This document shows positions 13,301 through 22,892 of a DNA stretch of 64,000 bases, in pieces. Numbering within the stretch: position 1 is the stretch's first letter; every line of letters begins with the position of its first letter. The position numbers and the translations under genes were made by a program. A model generated the notes under the pieces. That model was not told where the DNA came from. It searched no databases and worked only from the letters and a program-made list of their open reading frames with translations. The DNA lies in assembly GCF_034140825.1 (NCBI RefSeq), contig NC_089042.1, positions 2,963,501 through 3,027,500 of the forward strand, written 5' to 3'. The DNA is from Oryza sativa Japonica Group. Its lineage: Eukaryota > Streptophyta > Magnoliopsida > Poales > Poaceae.

Positions 13301-13960
13301 GTTTTTAAACTAATACTTAATTAATTAATCATGTGCTCGTTTTCTTATTAGGATGGAAAGACGATTATTGTTTTCCCAATCTTACATACGTGCGTAGGTA
13401 GTATATGTATATATGTTTATGAACTGCGTACGTATTTTTCTTGACGTACGTACATGGATACATATTGCCTTTGATCTACTGATAAAATCTTTGACAGGCA
13501 CGTTAGTACAGTTTTGTGCTGTGATTATAGATGAATGATTTTTGATAGGTGCACAAATTATTGTGCAGATTATGTATCGTGCTGAGTTGTTGTATATAAG
13601 ATATATATTCAAATGATGGCAATATGTCAGATTTGTTCTTCCTCTTCCTGAGAGCTACGTTTCTCGTGCACAAACATTATTAGAAAAAAAGGAAAAGTCC
13701 CAACACACAGAAGTTGTCTCGTAATTACATATACTGTAGATTAGGAAGGAGGGTTTCTATCGTGTCGTTTAGAAGGGTGGATTACTTTTTTTTAACATCT
13801 AATCTAATGGTCCAAAATAACGGGTCCACCAATTTAAATGAAAATTAAGGGTTAGATGTGTTTCTGCCATGTGGCGGTTTAGGAGCGTTTTTAGAGTGCC
13901 ACGTGGCGGTTTAGGAGCGTTTGTATGAAGTTTAATGAACTTTTAGTATATAATAGAAGA
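10369..13960 (-). mobile_element. non-autonomous Helitron, about 3.6 kb
   Basis: On the minus strand the 3' end has a clean 8-bp stem, GCCCGCGC-ATCA-GCGCGGGC (about 10381-10400), then TTCCTTCCTAA at 10369 with T following: the Helitron hairpin plus CTRR plus T. The 5' end near 13960 reads TCTTCTATTATATACTAAAA preceded by A (an alternative TC lies 4 bp further out). The leading 200 bp carry CGCTCCTAAACCGCCAC-type repeats common in rice Helitrons. There is no Rep/helicase coding; the interior is AT-rich with short frames only. Part of a GGCTGCGTTCAC-type MITE lies inside (about 13165-13345). This explains most of 10.4-14.0 kb. Confidence 0.75.
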
Positions 13961-14403
13961 TAGATATTTGTCGAGCTTTTAAAATTCTCACTTTTTTTTG
14001 TGAAATACGGTGCAAAATTAGGCACTTATAAACATGTGAATGACATACTTTGAGATTGGTGAAGTCATCGTAAACGTCTCGTCAAGCCATAAGACTTTAG
14101 CATAGATGGGCATGTTCTTGAATACATGTTGGTTCCCTCCGACAATCAATTTTGTATAAAGTAAATGATCTATATATCTCAATTCCTTTTTTTTAAAACT
14201 AAGCATCTAAAGAAATGGATCATATCCTAAACATCAAATATTTATTGGAGGGAATATTTGTAAAAGGAAAAACAAAATGGTATTTTTAGGTATGTGCAAC
14301 ATCTTGAGGAGCTCAGGTTCAATTGATAGAACCGTCGATCAATCGCATTAATTGTAGTCTTATAGTTACCTGAGATCATCACCACATGGAGGAGAAGAGG
14401 GGT

Positions 14404-14642
14404 GGCTGTGTTTACAACCCCATGTTCCCAACCCCTCTCCCTCGTTTTCCACGCGCACACTTTTTAAACTACTAAATGATGTTTTTTTTTCAAAAAGTTT
14501 ATATACGAAAGTCGCTTAAAAAAATCAAATTAATCTATTTTTTTTAAAAAATAGCTAATACTTAATTAATCACACGCTAATGGACCGTTCCGTTTTCCGT
14601 GTGGAGGCACTATCTTCCGAGCCTGAACATGCGAACACAGCC
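14404..14642. mobile_element. MITE with GGCTGTGTT ends
   Basis: The left end GGCTGTGTTTAC pairs with the right end GCGAACACAGCC. The interior includes CTAATACTTAATTAATCA, also found in the partial copy inside the large Helitron (about 13165-13345) and, diverged, in the copy at 43046-43266. The element is 239 bp and non-coding. The family is common in rice; its superfamily cannot be fixed without a clear target duplication. Confidence 0.7.
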
Positions 14643-14876
14643 TAAAGAAGAGAAGGGAGAAGCCGGGAGAGAGAGCTCAACCTAATGCAAGGGGTAAATG
14701 AATAAATAAACAATTATTTTATGTTGGGGCTATTGTATTAGAGATAGCTATTGCATATGTTAACTTTTAATTGATGAGTTGACAGTGTGGAAAAAATTGA
14801 GTTGATAATGTGGAAAAAGTTAAAGGTAGCAATTAGCTTTGCTATAAAACTTATCCTTCAAATGGCATTAATTACA

Positions 14877-15162
14877 AAGGGAACGTAACTCATCTGGTTA
14901 GGTTTCTTCTGATGAAACCAACTTACTGTTGACAGAGATGATTGTATTTACGACTAATTATTTTTTCGGTGTAGGCGATGTATTCGTCGATAGCGAGGCG
15001 TCCGTGGTGACTCGTCAACTCAACATATGCCGTTCCAGTCGTTTGAAGTTTCTCTTTTGAAGTTGCTTATAGAGTAAGACGTGCATGTGTACGTTCAATA
15101 GAGTGAGGATGTGTACGCTGTGAACACCTGCGATGCATTGTACTGTGTTTCTTAAAAAAAAT
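14877..15162 (+). mobile_element. tRNA-derived SINE
   Basis: It begins GGAACGTAACTCATCTGGTT (A-box-like) and shares ordered blocks with the copy at 5170: GTGTAGGCGATGTATTCGTC, CGTGGTGACTCGTCAACTC, GAAGTTGCTTATAGAG. It ends TGTACTGTGTTTCTTAAAAA, the usual 3' end of this rice SINE family. It is non-coding and sits just upstream of the SmE promoter. Confidence 0.8.
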
Positions 15163-15224
15163 GTTATTACTTGGACGACAGGTAATGTAAAAACGAAGCC
15201 AGGCCTACTGATACTAACGATCAC

Positions 15225-15421
15225 GGCCCATCAACGCACGTCGATGCCCATTCGAGGCCATCAACACGGCCCACCCAGAAACGGCCGCATCAATCCGGGC
15301 ACGAATCTCGAGGCAGAGCCCCACCGCCTTCCGCTTCGCTTCGAGAGCCGCGTAGCGAGAGACAAAAACCCCTCTCGTCCTCCTCCCGCCGCCGCCGTCT
15401 CGACCTCGCAGCCTAGGGTTT
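15225..15421. promoter_or_regulatory. SmE proximal promoter: site II motifs and telo-box
   Basis: GGCCCA at 15225-15230 and 15268-15273 and TGCCCA at 15245 are site II-type (TCP) elements. CTAGGGTTT at 15413-15421 is a telo-box in the probable 5' leader, 68 bp before the start codon. The site II plus telo-box pair is known from plant ribosomal-protein and other growth-linked genes, and fits a spliceosome core gene. Confidence 0.65.
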
Positions 15422-15488
15422 GCCCCCCTCTCCTCCTTCCAGAAGCTTCTAGACGCTCGTGGGGGGAGCATCCGCCGCCGCAGCAGCC

Positions 15489-17654
15489 ATGGCGTCCACC
15501 AAGGTCCAGCGTATCATGACCCAGCCCATCGTACGCTCCTCTCTTTCTCCCCTCTTCCTCTTCTTCCCCCTTTGGTCTCAGAAGCCATGGATTGTTTCAG
15601 CTGTATTTTTCCTAATATGTTTGCTAATCTTTTTTTTGGTGTTTTTCTCCTTGTGATTTTGGCGGGCGTCGTCGGTGGCGGCAGAACCTCATCTTCCGGT
15701 TCCTCCAGAGCGTAAGTGAATTGGGAAATTTCGGTGTTTTTTTTCTTCTTTTTTTTGACTGTCGACGTGTGGTTGGTTTGAAATTAACCAAATTTGATTT
15801 GGTGGTGCAGAAAGCGCGCATCCAGATCTGGCTGTTCGAGCAGAAGGATCTCCGGATTGAGGGCCGGATCATTGTGAGTTCCTAAGCTGATCTCTTATTC
15901 AGAATTTTAGATTTTAGTGCTATTCCTCTAGTTGAACACACAATAAGCAATGGAAGTGCGTGTAGTATGAAGATTATGAATGGGGAATTCTTGTAGGGGA
16001 TGAGTTACATAGATATATATATTTTTGAGGTTAATGTTGGCAACTTAAATCCTAAAGAGCCTAACCAGTAGAGAACAAATAAGAGAACCCTATAGTAAGT
16101 GCGGAGCACATCTTTTGGTCTGTTTTGTTGAAACCAAACATGCAAATGCATCTCCGCAAATTGTGATTCCTTGGGAATCCATATGAGCATTATCGAATCT
16201 TCTGCTGATGTTATCAGTCGGAGGCTACTAGTAAGCTCTTAATTTGATCGCTAACTGATGGCATGAGCTCAGTACACTAGAAGGGTCTCAACTTAAGCTA
16301 GATAGATGTTATTAGACAGGCCAATTTCAAAAGCTGAAACATATCGAGATTCAGATTTTGAAAATTAACAAACAACTATGCTTATATGAGTTATTGTCCT
16401 TCCACTTGAACCCCGGAAAAACACACCTTTTTCCATATAAAAGCTAACTTTTGTCTCATCAGATAATGATTGAATTTCCGCAAGATGTCATCAGATAATG
16501 ATTGAATTTCCGCAAGATGTTTTCTATAATGTGTCCATGTAGGGTCATAGGCATTATCTGAGTTTGGAAGAGCTAGGTTTATATTTACTTTGATTGCCAT
16601 TCAGACTAGAAGGAAAGGTTTTACAGTGAATGCCAATCATATTGTTTATACTTATTTGGTGTTTCAGTGTTTGCAATAGAATTAGAAATGCAGTAATGAC
16701 CAGTAGCTGTATTATGTCATTGCTGAATTTTCTATTGTCCTAGATGAAATAGTCCTATGGGCAAACGGTTATCCCAAATCTGGCGCCACTTGCAGGACCT
16801 ACTTTGTAGCTTCTAGTGTTGGCTAAATATTTGTTCTTCAGTGCAGTACTCGCTGATTAATCTATCATTTGACGCTTAAGCTCATGAGTAACTTGGATCA
16901 ACCTGAACCATTGGGCCACTATTACATAGGATTATCTAACAATACTATGTACAGCTCCAGGAACCTTAAAAAGCTCATTTGTTTTACTACTTGTTACATT
17001 CTTACCCTTCACCTTTTTATATAACCATTTTAGATGACAGTATAATGCTTATGCTATGTGCTTGGTTGCCTTCCTGTTGTTTCATGGTTTGCTGATGTGG
17101 CGTATACATATTTTTTCAATTTCTTTCGTGGTTTGCTGATCATTTCTTTCCATGTCTGAATTGCATTGAAATACCATTCTGCGAATAAATTTAAATTTAG
17201 AATTCGAGCTAAAGATGTGGCTTGTTCTTTGTGAGTGTTACTGTACGTTCAAGAGCCATATTCAGTTTGAATGCTTTCTCAGTATGTGCTGTGCTGGTTT
17301 GCATGCATATATGGAGTATTTACGCTAGCTGTATATGTTTGGCAGGGCTTTGATGAGTACATGAATTTGGTCCTTGATGATGCTGAGGAAATCAACGTTA
17401 AGAAGGATACTAGGAAATCATTGGGTCAGTTAATTTGCAACAATATTTGTTACTATTTTTAATTAATTAGATGGAACATTCTGACTATAATATTGTTGGA
17501 AATGATTTGCAGGTAGGATACTATTGAAAGGCGATAACATAACTCTGATGATGAACACGTAAGGATTATCATTAAACTCAATATCTGAACTCCTGTAATT
17601 GCATGTGACGTGTTCTCTAACATCTGCAATTTCAACTTCTGCAGTGGGAAGTGA
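15489..17654 (+). CDS. SmE: small nuclear ribonucleoprotein E (SmE), 88 aa
   Basis: Six coding exons: 15489-15530, 15685-15711, 15811-15873, 17346-17424, 17513-17558 and 17645-17654. All have GT-AG borders, and phase is kept throughout. The 88-residue protein begins [20 protein letters not shown] and ends [10 protein letters not shown]. It shows the Sm1 motif ([28 protein letters not shown]) and the Sm2 motif ([12 protein letters not shown]). The length equals the usual plant SmE. SmE joins SmF and SmG, then SmB, SmD1, SmD2 and SmD3, to form the ring around the Sm site of U1, U2, U4 and U5 snRNA, assembled in the cytoplasm and working in the nucleus. The last coding exon holds only ten bases. 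Intron 3 is long (1.5 kb) and carries a 32-bp tandem duplication. Identity is very secure. Confidence 0.97.
16456..16519. repeat. perfect 32-bp tandem duplication in SmE intron 3
   Basis: The 32-bp unit beginning TCATCAGATAATGATT and ending CCGCAAGATG occurs twice back to back (16456-16487, 16488-16519) with no mismatch, so it is recent. It does not touch splice sites. Confidence 0.95.
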
Positions 17655-18492
17655 ATTTTCTCCCCAAGGTTGGCGTTTGTGACTTTGTGTCGATTAGTCC
17701 CGTGATACTTTGTACTCCATCTAGATAATCAGAGAATGAAATGCATGTAGCATGTCATCGTCATCGTCCTCAATTGAGGATATGTAACGGCTGTTAGCAA
17801 CCTATGAACTCTGTGAACTCTAGGCAAGGTTGTTGAGATAATGAGTTGCTCACTTGTGTGTTTAAGATTCCTGATCCCGTGAATCAATCCTGCTCACTTA
17901 TAACACGGACAATTGGAGCAATTCTTGTTGTACCTCGTCTTCTTCCCGTATCTATGTTATAGATAGTCTTGAGCATGAATGCATGATCGTGAATTACTAA
18001 AATGCAGGATGAACACATGATAAACATATGTTATGCACAGTTCTATTAGGGACATGGCATTACTGCCATATTGCTTGAAAAGGAAATCTCATGGAGATCT
18101 TGTTGATGTCTTCTGTTTATATACTGTGTTGCTAGAGATATGGTGAGTTGTTAAGGGAATAATCCATATCGTTTACCCCCTAAAGCTCAATAAAAACCAA
18201 TAAAAACCTTATGGTGTGGGTTGATATTTCGGATCTGTGAAATAATCAAAGTTTTTCTCTCACACTCTCTACATGACTACACAAATTAGTGAATTACCGT
18301 GGATCTACCATTGTGAACTTGAACTGTGTTAGATAAACATCACGATCATCATCTATTATTGAATATAAATCTAAATTCGCACGAATTTTGAAATCAGAGC
18401 TCAAAAACGTACCCTAAACATGTGTACAAAATCACAATTGTATATCACATGGTAAAAAACATTCAGAACGCCAGAGTACAAACAAGCTAGGA
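17655..18492. other. convergent 3' flanks of SmE and the MIM1-like gene
   Basis: SmE 3' UTR and spacer, then the 3' UTR of the minus-strand gene that ends at 18493. No transposon end or extra coding sequence was recognised. Confidence 0.5.
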
Positions 18493-19170
18493 TCAAAAGA
18501 GGGAGAACCACTTGGTTTTAGACTTGTTCTTGCTCATCATCTCCTTCCTCTTCCTCTCCCTCTCCTTCTCAAGTTTTTCTTCTTCTTCCTCCTCCTCGTC
18601 CTCGCTACTGACGCTGCTGCTCGTCTGATCCTTCTCTTCCTCCTCCTCGTCGTCATCCTTCTTGGTGGATTTCGCCTTGCCGGCGCCGGCCGTGGCGACG
18701 TCGAGCCGCGCGGCGTCCATCGCCCACCGCATCACCTTGTCCACCTCGTCGTCCTCGTCCTCGTCCGACTCCCCGCCCAGATCCTCCAGCCTCACCCTCG
18801 TCTCCTTCTCCGGCCCCGCCGCCCCCTTCAGCGCTGCGAAACGCGCCTCCAGCTCGTCCATCCCGCCGGCGGCTGCGGCGGAGGGAGCATCGGGTTGCTT
18901 CGGCTTCGGATCCGGCGGGCGGTGAGACCTGAGCGCGTCGAAGCGGCGGGCGAGGTCGGCGTCGAGGGGATCTGCGGCGGCGGCGGCGGCGGGGTGGTCG
19001 AGCGAGGGAGGAAGATTCGGAGCGGTGGCCGAGGACGACGAGGAGACGAGGTGGGAGTTCGCCTGCAGCTTGAGCATCACCGCGTCCTGCGCCGCGCGGA
19101 GGAGCGCTTCCACCTCCGCCTCTTCGCCGCCGGTGACGGCCGCCTTCCGGCCGCCGCCGCCGCCGCTCAT
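18493..19170 (-). CDS. small acidic protein with two MIM1-like motifs (ESCRT-related candidate), 225 aa
   Basis: A single uninterrupted minus-strand exon; the start follows a Gly-rich MSGGGGGRKA and the protein ends KTKWFSLF. Features in order: an Ala-rich helix EVEALLRAAQDAVMLKLQ (19-36); DADLARRFDALR (70-81) and DELEARFAALKG (105-116), both fitting the LxxRxxxL(K/R) pattern of MIM1 helices; an acidic block GGESDEDEDDEVDKVMRW (132-149) running into AMDAARLD; then alternating acidic and Ser runs and a basic KERERKRKE tail. The two motifs resemble the repeated IEARLAALK-type helices of animal ANCHR/ZFYVE19, which bind the VPS4 MIT domain. The FYVE finger of ANCHR is not present. The ESCRT/VPS4 link is inference. 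Composition and phase strongly support a real gene. It is head to head with the next gene. Confidence 0.8.
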   Translation of the reverse strand: MSGGGGGRKAAVTGGEEAEVEALLRAAQDAVMLKLQANSHLVSSSSSATAPNLPPSLDHPAAAAAADPLDADLARRFDALRSHRPPDPKPKQPDAPSAAAAGGMDELEARFAALKGAAGPEKETRVRLEDLGGESDEDEDDEVDKVMRWAMDAARLDVATAGAGKAKSTKKDDDEEEEEKDQTSSSVSSEDEEEEEEEKLEKERERKRKEMMSKNKSKTKWFSLF

Positions 19171-19481
19171 CGTGGTGGACTCGTGGGTGGGGGACTTTTT
19201 TCTAATTTTTCTCCACTTTGTTTGCTGCTTTAATGACAGTATGGTGGGCCCAAAAATTGTACTAGGCCAACATGAGTAGAGCCCAATTTAGTGATCAATG
19301 GGCCGGGCCGATTTTACGGCCCACGATGCCAAGCTATTATTAATCCCAGCCTAATTCTAATCCCTACCTTAATTAAACCATTTTTCCCCACAGAAAAAAA
19401 ATATTATTAACTAAACAAAAACCATCCTGCTCCACTGTGCCTTTCAATCCACGCGTCCGTCGCCGTCGCCGCCTCGCGCGC
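19171..19481. promoter_or_regulatory. bidirectional promoter with four site II motifs
   Basis: Only 311 bp separate two divergent start codons. TGGGCC at 19245 and 19299, GCCCAA at 19281 and GGCCCA at 19318 are TCP-type site II motifs. They can act in both directions and are typical of housekeeping promoters. No clear TATA box is seen on either side. Confidence 0.6.
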
Positions 19482-21622
19482 ATGGACCACCACCCGCCGC
19501 CGCCGTCGCCGCCGCGGGACTCCGGCGGCAGCCTCGAGGTGCGCCTCTTCTACGTCCGCCTCTCGCCGCGGGGGCCCACCCCACCGCCCCGCCTCGCGCT
19601 CGCGCTGCGCAGCAGCCGCGGCGGCGACGAGGAGGAGGCCCCGACGCCCCTTTCCCTCCCGCTCCGCCTCGATCGCCGGGACCCGGCCTCCGGCGAGGCC
19701 ACCTACGTGTCCACCGCGTCCGCCCGCCTCCCCCCACCCTCCGCGGCCTTCGAGGTCGCCGACCACCGCGGCGCCGCGCTGCTCCGCGGCTCTCTTCGGC
19801 GGTGCCCTGATGCCAAGCCCGATTCCTCCCCCGCCTGGGCAATCGACTGCATCCCCGCCGCGGGGGCGGAGGCGGAGACCTCCGCGTTCGAGGTCTACGT
19901 CGCCGGATGCTGCGCCGGCGAGCCCGCCGTCCTCACGTGCGCTCTTCGGCTAGCCACCCCCGAAGAACAGAAAGCTGCCGGCGGGTTGGTCCGCCGCCGA
20001 TCGCCGACTTCGAACGTGAGTATATTTTAATTAAGGTTATGATGCTTGATTTTATCCATTAGTATGACTTGTTAACGAAATATCTGTGATGGACAAACAA
20101 TTATAGCAACAGAATTGGGTTTCTAATATGTTTATAATTGTGTAGACTTCAGAATGTGGCTGTGTGGCGTGAGGTCACAAGCAAAGCTTATCATAACACA
20201 AATTGGTGGACTTTTGTCCTAATTCTTGGCTGTGTGAAAATGTTTGTTTCAATCCTGCTTATGTATTTTGCTTGTAGGTTCAAAGTTACTCTTAATTAGC
20301 AGGGGAACCTTGTTGTTATCTATACTGTTGCTGTCAGCAGAGGAGTTAGGAAATTTTTCAAGCCCGGGCAAACTCAAATATACCTAATATTTGCTACAAT
20401 ATTTCTAACTTTAATCCTTTGAAAAAAAAATAAAAATTCAATGGTGTATTTGACGGCGAGCCTGGGCGGCTGCCTGTGCAGGCCGGGTGGTGGCTCCGCC
20501 ACTGGTTGCTGTGTATAGTATGGTGGTTATGGTTGGTAATAGTAGAGCTATCTAATGTTAACATGCTTTTCCATATTATTAAAAGAATTATCTTGACTAT
20601 TTGTGTACTACAACTATAGCTTTCTTGTGTTAAAGACTTAAAATACATAATCGAACTGTTGAACAAGACCTGATTCATACTTCTAAGTTTGACATTCATA
20701 CTGTAGAATATACAATGCTTACAACAAGCTTCAACTCAGCCTTTGGTTGTCTGTGCTGATTTTTAAATTGTGTTAAAAAGGTTGTGAAAAAACTATCATT
20801 CTATTTGGTAAATCAGCGTAAGATAGATAATTGTTTTTCCTAGAAAAGTATAACAAGTGGCATATATTATGTATGAACGGTATAATTGTGGTTTTGAAGT
20901 GCTTGTCTGGAAGTTGAAATAGGTATTGTTATACGAGGTTTCGACATTTCACATTTGCTGATAACACACCAGTTACAGTTAGTACCTTAGGTTTGTAAAA
21001 TCAGTCTCTTAGTTCAAATGCCACAATAGGTAATGCTGGTTTTGGTTGATCCTTGTTGGTTCTTCATGAATTATATGTGGATTGTGGAGTTTTCTTTTGA
21101 CAATGCTTGCCAAGTTATGGTCAAGCTAGACAGAGGTCATTATCATAGCCTCATATGCATGCTAATGTCAGGGATGTTTGGTTTTATCTTCTATGACTGG
21201 ATGCTCAGTGACATTTGAAATGACAAGACATTGGAAAGTTAGGGTGTAATTAGACTTTCTTATAGCAAATGCGATAATGTTTGCTTTGATCCTTTGCTTG
21301 TTGGATGACCGAAACAAGATGGTTTACGAATAAACATGTGCTGTTTAGAGCTTATAATTCAGAACGTTATGCTCAAATTCCTATTAATTAGTATAAACTG
21401 CTTTGGCAGGCTGCTGGTGATGAAGATGTCAATGGAAGTATACAGCATCCAGAAGGTTGGTACTCCGACGATGATGACGGGCAACTCACATGGTTCAATG
21501 CTGGTGTTAGAGTTGGTGTTGGGATTGGCCTGGGAGTTTGTGTGGGTGTTGGTATAGGTGTTGGCCTCCTCATGAGCTCATACCAAGCAACAGCCAGAAG
21601 CCTGAAGAGGCGATTCTTCTAA
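19482..21622 (+). CDS. At1g01500-like protein with C-terminal Gly/Val membrane segment, 248 aa
   Basis: Two exons: 19482-20015 (178 codons, very GC-rich) and 21410-21622 (70 codons plus stop), with intron borders AAC|GTGAGT and TTGGCAG|GCT in phase 0. The N-terminal part (LEVRLFYVRLSPRG, ATYVSTASARLP, AIDCIPA, FEVYVAGCCAGEPAVLTCAL) and the tail EGWYSDDDDGQLTWFNAGVR follow a plant family represented by Arabidopsis At1g01500. That family is labelled 'erythronate-4-phosphate dehydrogenase family' in databases, although no dehydrogenase fold is evident here. Residues 210-232 form a Gly/Val-rich hydrophobic helix (GVGIGLGVCVGVGIGVGLL) followed by a basic end (RSLKRRFF), which suggests a tail anchor. 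The function is not established. Intron 1 hosts a hAT-type MITE. Confidence 0.88.
20335..20504. mobile_element. hAT-type MITE, 170 bp, perfect 8-bp target duplication
   Basis: GTTGCTGT lies on both sides (20327-20334 and 20505-20512), the 8-bp duplication made by hAT transposases. The ends CAGCAGAGGAGTTAGG and, in reverse, CAGTGGCGGAGCCACC are imperfect inverted repeats of the CAG(A/T)GGCGGAGCCA type. It is non-coding and lies in the intron of the At1g01500-like gene. Confidence 0.85.
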
Positions 21623-22132
21623 CGCCGTTGCGTTGAATACACAAACTTTTGATGGCCGGTAGCAGTATAGAGTTGGTTTGGTTCTGTTTCAAAGGGCAGA
21701 AATATCATTGTATAGTTGGTGGATGTGTTGTTTATGTGTGAGGTGTTGTGTTGCTTTTGCTTGTGCAGTTTTTGAGCCCCTGTGCATCCCTCTCAGTTCT
21801 ATGTGAACTGTGAATGTCCTCTGACATGTGAAAATGTTCTCAACTTTCAACAAGGAGAAACTGATGAATGGGAATGATGGATTGCCAATTCAGTCATCTA
21901 CGTTTGCATAAGGCTGGAAACTACTGGAGGTATTATTTCTCTCTCTCTTTGTAATATAATGATCAGATATTGTGAACGAAATGGAAGTACTTTAGTGAAC
22001 AACTTTCTACTAGTACTTACTAGTATTTGCCAGCACCATATAATTATTAACACTTCTTTTTTTTTTTGCGCATTTCTTGTGTTTTTTTAATCTGTGCAGT
22101 TAAACACTGTTTAGCAATGGCAGAATGTCAGG

Positions 22133-22237
<105 letters not shown>

Positions 22238-22349
22238 AACTGAAACAACCACTCACTGAATATTTTGGTTTTCCGTAGGAAATTTTGTGGCAATCGTGTA
22301 TCACGCTGAAATATAATAGAAAATGGAACAACAAACTTTCAAACTTCGA

Positions 22350-22476
22350 GTGTGTTTAGTTCACGTTAAAATTGAAAGTTTGATTGAAATTGGAACGAAA
22401 GTTTGTGTGAGTAGAAAAGTTTTGATGTGATGAAAAGTTGGAAGTTTGAAGAAAAAGTTAGAAACTAAACCGGGCC
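22350..22476. mobile_element. MITE of the GTGTTTAGTTCACG family
   Basis: It starts GTGTGTTTAGTTCACG and ends AAACTAAACCGGGCC. The interior has GAAAGTTTG, GGAACGAAAGTTTG and GATGAAAAGTTGGAAGTTTG blocks. This is a very common short rice element; no clear target duplication was found, so the superfamily is not assigned. Confidence 0.65.
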
Positions 22477-22892
22477 TTCATGGACGTTGTAATCTCAATT
22501 TTTTTTTTCATACGGAGCCATAGCTTTTAAATTTATAGAAGTTTTTAACATTCGAAAACCATTGGGAGAGAATCGGAAATCCTCGCCAAAAAAAACATAA
22601 AAAACACGGGGGATTTTCCTTCACATAGTAAAAGTATTCTGATTGAATTTGGAAAGTAATTACGCTAATTTCTAAACCATAATAAACAACACCAGTAAAC
22701 GAAAAATAATCGTCGTCCCGCCACGAAAAATTTTGAAACTCGCGAACTCGCGGGAAACCAAACGCGCTCAGCCGCTCAGGCGCGAGCGGCTTCTTTTCCC
22801 CTCCTCTCCCAAATCCAACCACAAGAAGAGGAGGAGGAGGCCACCGTTCGCATCCGCCGGATGCCACCGCCGCCGACGACGACGACGCCGCC

